Origin: Heterodera schachtii
Taxonomy: Eukaryota > Nematoda > Chromadorea > Rhabditida > Heteroderidae
Length of the DNA: 64,000 nucleotides
Direction: 5' to 3'
Assembly (NCBI GenBank): GCA_023374025.1
Contig: SIJG01000009.1
Location: 1,491,558-1,555,557, forward strand
Part shown: positions 37,304-47,245 of the stretch, in pieces
How the letters are laid out: every line of letters begins with the position of its first letter
Numbering within the stretch: the first letter of the stretch is position 1
Notes under the pieces: generated by a model
Database searches by the model: none
Seen by the model: only the letters and a program-made list of their open reading frames with translations
What the model was told of the DNA's origin: nothing
Translations under genes and position numbers: made by a program

Positions 37304-39114
37304 TCTATAATTTCTATATAAGAAACATTTTACATTATATAACTTTTTTAATAAAGAGAAGAAAAAACTCAAATAATTCGAAATTACAACCGGTACAAAA
37401 CAGCCGTTGACGAGCGGTGTAAGTAGCGCACTGATTAAAAAGAATTATACTTTGAACACTTTTTATGCAAAAAAACTTGTGTAAAAATGCTGTTATATAT
37501 AGGAAATAGCACAATATATGAAATCAGACCAATAAAAGAAAAATAATAATGATAATCCAATCATAAAAAGAAGAAATTTAAAAGTATTAATCCAAAATAT
37601 GAAGGTACCAAATTTGAATTTTATCTTATAAAATATAATCTTTAAAAATAAAGTAAAAAACATACTCCCGGTTCAATTTACGTGCGAGAAAAGAAAAAGA
37701 ACGAGGGAATTAAGTACAGCAATTGCGGTAAAATTAAGCTAGAATCTCTTAAATAGTTATTTAATTTAAAAAATTAGTAATAAATAAAAGAAAAAAAATA
37801 AGGATAATTTTTAAGAAATTATAAATTATATTTTCATAAAATATTGTTAATATGCCATGTTTAAAAGGTGGCGAAGTACATACAAAATATACTCAGATAT
37901 GACATTTTTTGAATAATTGACTCTGCAGCAAGTGAATTAAAAACCAAGCTTTTCAAAATGCGCTGCTGTTACAAAATCTAATATAATTTAAATCAATAAA
38001 AGATTATTTTAAAGTTGTTTTTAAAAGAGTCAAAAGATTTTTGCAAATGATAATTTAATGAGTTGGTCTTTTTTGAAATTGAAGATTCTTAAGACATTTA
38101 TTCATCAGAATATCCCAAATGAAACTTTAAAATATTTAATTGAAACAAATATAACCTCAACACTGACATTTGGTTTAAAGCATTAAGAAACCTTTATATT
38201 ATTTAATCTTTTTTTTTTTGGATAAAGAGAAGAAAAACATTAATAATATTTAATTAGATATTTGTTAAAAATAATATAAATATAAATTCAGTACTGTCTT
38301 AAAATACCATCCAAAAGTTGTTAAACAAAATATTGATCTACAAGAAAATTGAATATTAATTATTAAAAATAAAATGTGAATTATAATTTTGTCTTTTACT
38401 TAAAAACACGACCATACACATAATATCAATAATATGTATCTTAACGTGAAAAAGTTGATTAAAACAAATTTTTAAATAAGGGCCAGAAAATTCAAAGCTA
38501 AATAATTAAATTATAAATACAACAAATTATTCTTTGTACACAGCATAAAAATTATTAAAATTAAAGATAAAATAAAATTATTTTGAAAATTTGATGTAAT
38601 TTTGTTTATTTAAAATGAATTCCTGTTAAAAACTGTTAAGACTTTATAAATAACATAAAAAATTTAAAATACAATTAAAAAAAATAATTGCTAAAAAGAA
38701 TAATTTTAAATTATGGTCTTGATACAAATATTTAAATTAAATGAAGTAAATTTTAATTAAATTTTTATTGATTAAAAAGGAACATTGAAAAACTTTCATG
38801 TTATTATTACAAGACGAAAATTTTTTTACATAGATGTTTGGACCTAAAAAAAGAGTAAATCCGTTTAATTAGTAGATTGATAATTTTAGTTCATTTGTTG
38901 CTATTTTATAAAGATAAAAAACTTTAAAACAAAGGATTATAGAGAATTCTATAAATTAAAAATATTTGCCATTAAATAAAAATTAAAAATGGGTTTTATG
39001 CAACAAATTTTATTAATCCCGACATTCTTAGATTTTTATTCGGATTTCAAATTGCTAATTAGAATAAACAAAATAATTAATTATTTGCGAAAGTGATTAG
39101 GGTCTTAAAAATAA
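37304..39114. other. A-rich desert
   Basis: No supportable gene, inverted repeat or array. Confidence 0.5.
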
Positions 39115-40503
39115 GGTGCTAGGTCGATCCTAAAAAAGTATCAATGGGGCGTTCCTAAAAAAGTATCAATGTGGGCGATCCTAAAAAAGTATCAATGTGG
39201 GCGATCCTAAAAAAGTATCAATGGGGCGTTCCTAAAAAAGTATCAATGTGGGCGATCCTAAAAAAGTATCAATGGGGCGTTCCTAAAAAAGTATCAATGT
39301 GGGCGATCCTAAAAAAGTATCAATGTGGGCGATCCTAAAAAAGTATCAATGATAATAAATAATTAAATTAATTATAATTCAATTGAATAATATTTAAGCA
39401 GATAATAAAAATATTTTTAACATGAAATATTATTACATCGGAAACGATAATCAATGCTGTCAATATTATTTGCCATATTAATAAAAAATTTTCAATTTAT
39501 AAAATATCGTCCCCTTCAGTGTTAAAATCATTCTTGTCATATATTGACATAAAAAATGAAAATATTTTTTATTAGCTTTATTTTTCTCTTGCTCTTACTT
39601 GATTATTTGGAAGGCCACAAATCCGGATTTGAAAGATTCGTAAAAAATCCTCTAGCGATATCACTTGTCAAAAGCTATGAAAAAAAGGAAATAAAGACAC
39701 TTAATGAACTACATGAACAACTTATGCAAAAAGGTATACAGATTTCTATATGCACTTTGAAACGCTACCTGCATAAGATAAAAATTGTTTTTGCGCCCAC
39801 AAAAAATAAAGTTGATCCTGCACCTAAGCTTGAAGTCGAAAAATGCTTCTCCAAAAAGCTGACTAACACTATTTTTATAATTGGAAATGAATCAAATTGG
39901 AGAAAATACATTCGGACTAATGAAAAGAAAAATGATATCTATATTTCATGCTCCAAGTGTTTGTATTTACGTGAAAAGGAAAATAATACTCGATCTATTC
40001 TAGAATTACATGCCGTTCGTCTGGCTTTTAGAGTTTCCAGGCCGTTCCTCTGCGGCTTTTTAACTGTGGTGTGTTGAATTGTTCTTGGCGGCTTTTATCT
40101 CCTCAAATGCCATGGGCATAGCATTATGTTTGTTTCCATCCATTTTTAGCATTTCTTTTTTCTCGCATTTTCATCTCTTATTACGGACTCAAAAAGTGAC
40201 GTTATTTTTAATGGAATTAAATTTTTTGCAAAAAATTTACCGAATGGTTAAAATATTTACTGTAGTTTGATCAAAAAATAATTTTCATTTAATTTAATTG
40301 GAATAATAATTTTAAATATTATGATGATACTTTTCAATTGTACATTAATAAAATTGAAAATCGGTTTAAAATTAATTGAAAAATAAAATATTTATATAAA
40401 TTTTAAAATATTTTTATTAACAATTATTAAATTTAATTATTTATTATCATTGACACTTTTTTAGGAACGCCCCATTGATACTTTTTTAGGATCGACTCAG
40501 CAC
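39115..40503. mobile_element. Mutator-like element with asymmetric satellite arms
   Basis: The left end GGTGCTAGGTCGATCC and the right end (complement, GTGCTGAGTCGATCC) match the terminus of the element at 4388-5145. The left arm (39121-39354) is an array of nine units of about 25 bp built on GTGGGCGATCCTAAAAAAGT plus ATCAAT, alternating with a GGGGCGTTCC variant. The right arm has only two units (40450-40490). It encloses a 173-codon ORF. I found no target duplication, so superfamily assignment rests on similarity to the other element. Confidence 0.7.
39556..40077 (+). CDS. Element-encoded protein with HTH-like region
   Basis: A 173-codon frame inside the element. Residues 1-20 are hydrophobic and could be a signal peptide or just an A/T-rich start. 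Residues about 44-73 (IKTLNELHEQLMQKGIQISI onward to TLKRYLHKI) look like a helix-turn-helix of the type found in transposases. Around residues 112-145 a W, a CSKC pair and basic residues recall a small zinc-binding module. There is no recognisable catalytic DDE domain, so it is at best a transposase N-terminal fragment or a captured host exon. Function unknown. Confidence 0.5.
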   Translation: MKIFFISFIFLLLLLDYLEGHKSGFERFVKNPLAISLVKSYEKKEIKTLNELHEQLMQKGIQISICTLKRYLHKIKIVFAPTKNKVDPAPKLEVEKCFSKKLTNTIFIIGNESNWRKYIRTNEKKNDIYISCSKCLYLREKENNTRSILELHAVRLAFRVSRPFLCGFLTVVC

Positions 40504-40601
40504 GTATCCAGCTGCTGCTGTTCTACCACCAATTCAAGCTGTGGTCGTTTTACGCTTAAATCTCCCGCCACGAATGCATTAGCTGCCAAGGCTATCACTT
40601 T

Positions 40602-40910
40602 TTATTTTTCACATAATCCAACCAATTCTTCCGCGGATCCTTCAAATCCAATTTTTTGGAGTTTCTTCGGTTCTTCAATTGTACAATACCAACTTTCCAT
40701 CATATCACGCCATATGTAGCGAATTTGTTTTGCTTTTTCAATGTCCTTCTCATCCGTTGATCGGTCATAGGCGATCACTTCAGCAGGTTGGAAGTCGTCA
40801 TTCTCCACTGGGCCCTTCTTCTTTTGGACCATCGCACCCACAAAAATGGCAATTTCAATCATAACAATCAGTAAAATAAACAATAATTGGGCGAACGGAA
40901 TACGAAGCAT
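40602..40910 (-). CDS. Small single-pass membrane protein, 102 aa
   Basis: The minus-strand frame from ATG at 40908-40910 encodes a hydrophobic segment, residues 6-27 (AQLLFILLIVMIEIAIFVGA), then a basic KKK and a charged, probably cytosolic or luminal tail (YDRSTDEKDIEKAKQIRYIW). I chose this start because the 15 codons upstream are A/T-driven. No family is recognised. TAA is at 40602-40604. After this stop the same frame stays open for 34 codons to a TGA (40497-40499) that lies inside the end of the Mutator-like element. The gene may once have been longer, or the stop is native with an accidental extension. Five ATGCCA motifs lie upstream in a tandem repeat. Confidence 0.6.
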   Translation of the reverse strand: MLRIPFAQLLFILLIVMIEIAIFVGAMVQKKKGPVENDDFQPAEVIAYDRSTDEKDIEKAKQIRYIWRDMMESWYCTIEEPKKLQKIGFEGSAEELVGLCEK

Positions 40911-41074
40911 TTTTTGAAACAAAAAAATAAAAATAAATGAATGAATTAATGCCATTTCGGAGGATCTGATGGGTATTTATGCGCATTATCCAACACGTGT
41001 AAAAAGGGCATTAATGTGAGTGGGCATGACATTTCATGAAGAAAATTTTTGATTGCTTTAAAGAAATTGATTGT

Positions 41075-41390
41075 TGGCATTTACGGAGCCAGAAAATCAA
41101 TTTTTATCCAAAGAAAGCAATGAATTGGCATTTTAGTAATGTAAAATTGGTTTGGCATTGCGCATTGTTTAATAAAATAATGTGTTGCTTTAATAACTAA
41201 ATCAGTTTTTATCCAAAGAAAGCAAAGCATTGGAATTTTGGCCTTGTAAAATTGGCTTGGCATAATAAAATAATATGTTGCTTTAATAAAAAAATCAATC
41301 TTTATCCTCCGCAAGAAAGCAATGCATTGACATTTTGGCAAGTAAAATTGGATTGGCATTACGTGAAAATAATTAAAAAAGTAATAATTA
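41075..41390 (-). repeat. Threefold tandem repeat (about 100 bp) with ATGCCA motifs
   Basis: Three degenerate units start near 41093, 41199 and 41291 with AAATCAATTTTTATCCAAAG-like sequence and include GTAAAATTGG and TTGCTTTAATAA. On the minus strand, in and just beside the repeat, ATGCCA occurs five times (41075, 41126, 41153, 41258, 41354), 165-450 bp upstream of the membrane-protein start at 40910. The frame 41081-41410 is a translation of the repeat and not a gene. A regulatory role is inference. Confidence 0.65.
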
Positions 41391-42104
41391 AATGAATCTG
41401 AGCAATTCAAAGTTTCTTATTCGCAACCATTAGCCTCTCATATGTTGACATCATAAATTTGACTTTATCGGGATTTCCTGCCCAGGTTTTTGGTAAAAAA
41501 TTTAGGATAATTTTAAAAAACTCCATGAAACTAAATAAAACTTGTTTTTTTTTAAAGAAATTTTTTTAGAGGCTGGCGGCATAGGTGAAAAGGGAGTAAG
41601 TAGTGTGTTGATATTCATTCGGATGTACATATGTATGTATTTTATACATATTTTGAACTTTTTAGCATTTATTGTATATACAATTTTTGAGGATTATATA
41701 AGGAAATTTTAAATTAAATGCCTCAAAAAATCCAAAATTCGCAATTTTTCGTACACATTTAAAAATACGAATCGCATTGAATGCCAACATGGTTAAGAAA
41801 CACGAAAATCATCTTTAAATTTCTTTATTTTTTTAAAATTCCAATTAGTTTTAAATTCTGCTCGGTGACTATCCGCGGCGCCGTCTCACTTAATATAATT
41901 TTAAACTTATTTACTTAGTTTTAAAAAATACAATGCAAGCCCTGACAAAAAAAAACGCATAAAATTGTTAAAAAGAAAGAAAAAAAGTGAAAAAATTTAG
42001 AAACATCGTCCAATTCATGACAATGGAATCACAACAATTTCGTCAGCTCCAATGCCACATCCTAAATAAATTGAAAATGAATAAATAAATAATTTATAAT
42101 TCGA
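41391..42104. other. Intergenic region
   Basis: Mixed-composition DNA with no convincing exon on either strand and no recognisable repeat. Confidence 0.45.
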
Positions 42105-42500
42105 GACCGGACAGCATCAGGCACTTCTGTCGCGATTTCCCGGGATACTGACTCAGACTTGGGTTTAGGATCCCGGTAAAACCGGGACTTGAATGCCGGA
42201 AACAACATGTCCTTGAAATATTTCCCAAATCCCCCGGCACCGGAAATCTTTCCCTCCTAGCCCGGTTCCTTAAATACAGATAATGATCACGACTTCGGTT
42301 CAAGATCCCGGCACTGTTAAACAAATCATTGGGCCGATTTCCAAGTCCTGAAAAAGACTAATTGTTCAAGACCCCGGCACAGTTCGTCCTATCCCCGCCC
42401 CAGATCCCGAATCCTGATACTGAGCCAGACTTGGTTTTGATGATCCCGGCACTGTTAATCCAATCCCGGGCCCAATTCCCGAGTCCTGCTCTGATCCGAA
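42105..42500. repeat. Degenerate CCCGG-rich tandem repeat
   Basis: About five degenerate units of roughly 65-75 bp built on GATCCCGGCACTGTTAA, CCCGGGCC and TTCCCGAGTCCTG. Clearest at 42305, 42371 and 42441. Both strands stay open by composition, which creates false frames. It lies 65 bp beyond the 3' end of the gene at 42567-43515. Confidence 0.65.
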
Positions 42501-42566
42501 TTTTGAAAAATTTTGTCTCTGTTTTCATAGTAAAAGTTTTCAAAAATATTTTGTTTTTCTTCCACA

Positions 42567-43515
42567 CTAACTTTTTTTTTTCTCATCTAAGCGTTGCTGA
42601 AGTTCATTTTTGTCGCACACAATATCACAATCACATATCAAACTTTCGCTTGGCTTCTCGGAACAATCAAAGCCCTCATTGGCCAAAGGCTTCATCTTTA
42701 AATGCAATAGTTACTGTAAGGTAGTTACTGTAAGGTTACGGTGTTGGAATGGACCTAATTAGTAATAAAAATTGCTTAAAATTTTCCCATTTTTGAAAAT
42801 TTTTTCAAAAATTTTTTATGAACTTAATGGGTGTTCAAAATTTTTCGGTATTTGAAGAACACAAAAAAAGAGTCCCCGCCTTAGGGGTTAGCCATACGCT
42901 TGACACAGCCCTTGCGGAAGTAAGGAAATCTGCCATTAAAAAATTTTCTAAAAAATCAAAACCCTACCTGATCATTGGAAGTGGCCCTTTTCATCCGTTT
43001 GCAACCGATCAGTGCCTCCAATTTTTTCAAAAGTCCTTTTACCCTGTAGCAATCTTTGCCATACGTATCACACCTTTCGCTCTTCCCTAAAAAATTTTTT
43101 AAAAGAAAAAATGGCTAAACTTTGTAAAAATTTTTTTTTAATTCATAAAACACCCCTTTTTAGGGGAGCTGAAAAATGGAACCCCCCCCCCCCCCAAGGC
43201 TTAATATTTCGGAAATACGGTAACGCATTTTCACATACTCCACATTTTCGGATCATTTTCGCTTGGTCTAAGCGGATGATCTGACGTAATTAGTTTCGAA
43301 AATTCGGGGTATTCAATTTGGAAAAAGACGGGCATTTTGAAATCTGATGATGGTGGCACAAAATGAAGCAGTTTTGCCATGGTGCCATTGATCATCTGCG
43401 GTGCGATGTCATTGAACAATGTGCCAACGCCATCATTCTTAATTAAGTTAAGAAGTAAAAGGGATAAACTTTTTTGAAATAATATCAAAAAGTATTTAAG
43501 TAAAATTTCATGCAT
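42567..43515 (-). CDS. Three-exon protein, about 174 aa, cysteine-rich C-terminus
   Basis: Minus-strand exons 43239-43515, 42968-43086 and 42567-42695 join in one frame. Exon 1 starts MHEILLKYFLILFQKSLSLL, possibly a signal peptide, then NDIAPQMINGTMAKLLHFVP. It ends at donor GTATGT. Exon 2 follows acceptor TTTTTTAG and encodes CDTYGKDCYRVKGLLKKLEA with three cysteines, ending at donor GTAGGG. Exon 3 adds a CDCDIVC cluster and a KKK tail before TAG. Intron 1 (152 nt) holds a C14 run on the plus strand. The acceptor of intron 2 (TTTAAAG) is the weakest point. The family is not recognised. It sits 170 bp downstream of the glycoprotein gene, same strand. Confidence 0.6.
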
Positions 43516-43593
43516 AATTATGAAGGAGTTGGTCAGCAGTCTCTCGTCGGTTTCTAACAGTCAGTGCTATTTATCTCATAACTTCTAACCAGT

Positions 43594-43650
43594 CTCTGTC
43601 TCTCTCTCTTTCTATCTCTTTCACACACTCTCTCTCTCTGTCCCTCTAAT
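43594..43650 (+). repeat. TC/CT-rich microsatellite
   Basis: Pyrimidine-rich TCTCTCTC stretches between the two minus-strand genes, thus a GA-rich tract upstream of the 174-aa gene on its sense strand. Confidence 0.7.
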
Positions 43651-43685
43651 CTGCTTCCCTATTAGGCATGTCATAATTAATTAGA

Positions 43686-45515
43686 TTAAATGTATTTTTT
43701 CACCTTTTCATTCATTTTCTGAGCGTCGGTTTTTTCTCTAATTGCACTCTGTTGTTCGTCTTCACCAAATTCAATGACGAAAATTTTAAGTGTTTCTGAT
43801 AAATTGTAAATTTTTTCCAATGAAAATGGCAAAATGTGCATCCGATTGAAACTTAAATTAATTAATTTATAATTCAAATTAAATTTAATAAATTAATACG
43901 TTTTGTTTGAAAATGAAAAGTTTATGGTTGAGTTAAGGATGATTGAATTTTGTTCACGATGGGCACATATTTTGACAATGAATCCGGCATAATTAGCACC
44001 AGCAATTTCTCCAAAATGTTTTCGGCAAATTTCGACGATTGAATTGTTTCCGTCCAATTTCTTTGAGCTATTATAGCACGCAATTAGCTGTTCATGCCTG
44101 AATTAATCATTTATTTTCAAAACTTTCAATATATGAAAAGGTGGTTGAAATTTCGTTCTGGCATACAAAATCAGGCATTTTTATAAAATATGCAAGAATT
44201 TTAGGGTTCCCAAATTTTTTTGTTGTTTGAAAAATTAGCCGTTTCAAGAACTTTTTTTTGAGTCGAAATGCATATTAGTTACTCATGGCATTTTGTCGAC
44301 GGCACTTTCATACAGCCATCGAAATGCCGGTGCTCATAACTGGGTGGAGGATCCTTTTCATGAAGTTCCATTGGTTTTGCATATTTGTGACAGGCAATTT
44401 CATAGGGAGTTGCCCAAATGTGGAGCACGAATTTGGAAACTTTGGCCACAGGAAAGGCAATTTTCATAAATTCTGTGCCAAATTGCTTCTCGGTCCATGC
44501 CGTTGGGTCAAAAATGCACTTAATCATTTTTAATCATTATAAATTCCATTCAAAAATTCATGCCTTAGTTTGGCACAACATCGTGCCATTTTGTGCGCAT
44601 GCAGAAAACATTTTTCCAGCAAAAAATTGCTGTGCCATCCAATCGTAATCGGCCAAAAAGGCGCCAAAATTGGACGCATTTTGAAATTCATTTAAATTGG
44701 GTGAAAACACTGAAGAATAAATACAAAATTATGTCAATTTTTATATTTCTTCACATTTTTTGAGCAGGATTTCTGTGTGATTTTCCGTTTCATTGATCAG
44801 CTCAATGTCCAAAAGTTGATCAATGCCATTGCTAAAAATGCCAAAACATTTTTTTAAATTTAACAACATTTTTTGTCAATCAAAAAAACAAATTAATTAA
44901 ATTAGTTTAGTTTATTGATCATTTTAATATAAAAAATTAAACAAGATTTTTCAAATAATTTCGAAGTTTTTTCTCTTTAAAAGTCTTATTTTTGGCTTTT
45001 TTGCCTAAAACCTTACAAATTTCTGGTTTTAGGTCTTAAAAATCAGTACAATATTAAAAATTCTTATTCAACAATTTTTCTCACCTCGACTCCATCCGGA
45101 ATGTGCCGTAGTCGTCTTTGGCAATGATCAATCCGTGCCAAACATTGCCTTCCATCACTTCGGCACATTCCGTGAAATTTCGTTTCCAATTGTCGGTTTT
45201 TTTGACCACAAAACGCCGCCCGACTTTTGAATTTGCCGTAATCAAATTGCTTTGGTAGCAGAGAAGGAGCCTAATAATTTAAAGAAAATTCAAAAAATAT
45301 TAAATTTTTTGGCCTTTTGCAATAGTTTTCCATGGAAATTCGTCCATTTTGCACATTACACGCGGCCCAGGGACTGTCGGATGACAAATTTCTAAATATT
45401 CAATAATTTTTAATATTTAGACAATTCATTAATTCATTAATGACCTCCCAACGGCGGCAACCGATGCCTTCGAAGTGATCAAAAGAAGGGCAATTAAATG
45501 AAGAAAATTATTCAT
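43686..45515 (-). CDS. Eight-exon secreted glycoprotein, about 385 aa, Cys-rich
   Basis: Minus-strand exons: 45445-45515, 45314-45391, 45085-45270, 44755-44831, 44564-44709, 44283-44518, 43900-44097, 43686-43851. Every junction keeps one reading frame. Introns are 53, 43, 253, 45, 45, 185 and 48 nt; the second and fifth use GC donors. Exon 1 is a signal peptide (MNNFLHLIALLLITSKA). The mature part has 13 cysteines (for example SPWAACNVQNG, RNFTECAEVMEG, GCMKVPSTKCH, VEICRKHFGEIAGA) and at least ten N-X-S/T sites, so it is probably secreted through the ER. No known family was recognised. The TAA after CHE (44279-44281) is avoided because GTAACT there is a donor; the continuation restores the phase exactly. 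An effector or surface role is only inference. Confidence 0.8.
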
Positions 45516-45712
45516 TTACAAACGAATATTTAAACTCAATTTTAGTACACACAAATAAATCAATCAAACAGATGAAAAGGGCTCCGATGGAAAAATGATG
45601 ACAAATTGAATAAATTAAATGGAAAAAAATAAATGGGCGGAAAAAGCTTTATTTACATTTACAGCAGAAATTGTAGTACATAAGCACAAATATTACTCAA
45701 CAAAAATATTTG
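45516..45712 (-). promoter_or_regulatory. Upstream region of the glycoprotein gene (duplicated module)
   Basis: Sequence just upstream of the signal-peptide exon. It shares long words with 46520-46740, in order: TTTACAAACGAATATTTAAA, ATGACAAATTGAATAAATTA, GGCGGAAAAA, ACAGCAGAAA and TCAACAAAAATATTTG (plus-strand reading). It probably includes the promoter and 5' UTR. Confidence 0.6.
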
Positions 45713-46310
45713 TTAGTCAACTGATAGTACCAAGAATGTGTCAGGGATAAAAATATATATAATTTATTCCTATCTTAAAGATAAGATTCTGTAGCTAATT
45801 TTAAGTTAAGAATACAAAGTGTAAAGTTATTTAACGGATAAAATCCAATATAAATTAATGAATGAGTCAACATAAAGAATTAAATTGTATAATATAAAAT
45901 AATTATCTTTCTTTATGCTTTATTAACTGAAAAATAACAACAAAGTGTAAACTGTAATTAATGTCCAAAAAATTAATTACAAAAACTATGCCCAAAATAA
46001 TCCAATTAACAGAGCGGGGGCATTAATTAGCGAGGACTTAGCAAAAAAGCATAAAGCCATAAAAAATCTGAATTTATTAACAATTTTATGTAAATACCTA
46101 TTTTTTACTGGATTCTATTAAATCGTAGGGAGAAAATAAACAAATTGTAATCTTAAAAAAATGGGTTTTTGAACAAATTTTACGGAAAACATTATAAAGC
46201 ATTAAATTTTTTAGAAACATCAAATGCAAAAAAAAAAAAACAATAATTCTTTTGGTCTTTTAAATTTATGCACGGATTTTCAATAGTTGTTTAAAAAAAA
46301 TGTTTAATAT
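45713..46310. other. Spacer between the two promoter modules
   Basis: A/T-rich DNA with no convincing exon or repeat, apart from an A12 run near 46230. Confidence 0.45.
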
Positions 46311-46390
46311 ATGGTTTTTTCGAAAATAAAGCCCCAATTTTCGGCCAATAAATGCAATTTTTTGAAGAAAAATATTCCGTTTCCCATCGA

Positions 46391-46519
46391 TCACTTATCA
46401 TTGTCTAAATTGACTTCGATCACTAAAGTCATGCTTTGCAGCTGCTTTTTCCCAACGGCGGCAGCCGATGCCTTTGAGATGATTAAAAGGAGGGCAATTA
46501 AATTAAGAAAATTATTCAT
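46391..46519 (-). CDS. Paralogous signal-peptide exon with a different short tail, 42 aa
   Basis: The first 23 codons (MNNFLNLIALLLIISKASAA plus AVG) match exon 1 of the glycoprotein gene with only four changes. Where that gene has donor GGGAGGTCATT, this copy reads GGGAAAAAGCAG and continues for 19 codons (KKQLQSMTLVIEVNLDNDK) to TGA. No remnant of later exons was seen downstream. It is either a short secreted peptide gene, an alternative first exon, or a truncated pseudogene. The upstream region is duplicated with it. Confidence 0.6.
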   Translation of the reverse strand: MNNFLNLIALLLIISKASAAAVGKKQLQSMTLVIEVNLDNDK

Positions 46520-46740
46520 TTACAAACGAATATTTAAACTCAAAATTTTAGTATACACAAATAAATGTTTGATTCAAAAAATGAAATGATCAAATAGATA
46601 AAAACGATTCCAATGTAAAAATATGACAAATTGAATAAATTAAATGAAAAAAATAAAATTGGCGGAAAAAAGTGCAGCAGCACATTTTACAGCAGAAAAT
46701 TGTACACATCAGCACAAATTTTAGTCAACAAAAATATTTG
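46520..46740 (-). promoter_or_regulatory. Second copy of the duplicated upstream module
   Basis: Diverged copy of 45516-45712, with small insertions (for example around 46562-46600). The conserved blocks lie in the same order and orientation relative to the signal-peptide exon. Confidence 0.6.
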
Positions 46741-47002
46741 GTAAAATTTCCAATTTTGGAATTATAAAAAATTTAATTTCTTACAAAAACAGGCGATAAA
46801 AATATCTTTAAATTATATGAAAATGCATTTAATTGACCAAGAAATTATTTGTCTGGCAGTACCAAAAAGCGCCGTCGGCGACATGAAAAGCCGTTGTTAA
46901 AAATACGAGCTTATGTTTTAAGCCCGGAAAAAACCTGGAATGATTTCGGCATGGAATAAATTTCTGATTTAGGATGCTAATTTTAACTCAATCATTTGTT
47001 AA

Positions 47003-47245
47003 GACCCAGAATGGCGTTTCACTGGTTCAACCAAATTTCGAACCATTTTTTCGGGGCAGACGAAAGACTATGAATTGACGAAATTTGTGTTGACTTCAAT
47101 GAACCCCGAATCTAATTATTACTTCCATCTTAGTCAGGTTGTGTCAATCAATGGCCATTTAATTAGTTTGATTTGCTTTGCAAAAACAAATATTATGATT
47201 AGTGTAAGGGCCAAATTTAACAGTGGGATTTATCATTTTTCATAG
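47003..47245 (+). CDS. Candidate exon, unknown protein
   Basis: A plus-strand frame of 80 codons between TAA (47000-47002) and TAG (47243-47245). The first 45 codons are gene-like (FSGQTKDYELTKFVLTSMNP, then ESNYYFHLSQ). A possible donor CAG|GTTGTG lies at 47137-47138 and an acceptor-like GTTAAG just upstream. Opposite strand to the neighbouring genes. Family unknown; may be a gene fragment. Confidence 0.45.
   Translation, partial: DPEWRFTGSTKFRTIFSGQTKDYELTKFVLTSMNPESNYYFHLSQVVSINGHLISLICFAKTNIMISVRAKFNSGIYHFS

Noticed and set aside
39121..39354. Regular short repeats suggesting a CRISPR array
   Set aside because: The units are contiguous with no unique spacers, lie in a eukaryotic genome, and recur inverted at the other end of a transposon.
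41081..41410. Threefold repeat protein of 109 codons
   Set aside because: Direct translation of a degenerate DNA tandem repeat, with no sign of selection for the frame.
42362..42724. Plus-strand frame of 120 codons
   Set aside because: Runs through the CCCGG tandem repeat and antisense to exon 3 of the three-exon gene.
42818..43090. Plus-strand frame of 90 codons
   Set aside because: Overlaps antisense to exon 2 of the three-exon gene; that strand has donor, acceptor and cysteine pattern.
44285..44533. Plus-strand frame of 82 codons
   Set aside because: Antisense shadow of exon 6 of the glycoprotein gene, which has splice sites and phase continuity.
46809..46900. Short plus frame starting MKMHLIDQEIICLAVPKSAV
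   Set aside because: Only about 25 codons with no splice partner; I could not distinguish it from chance.
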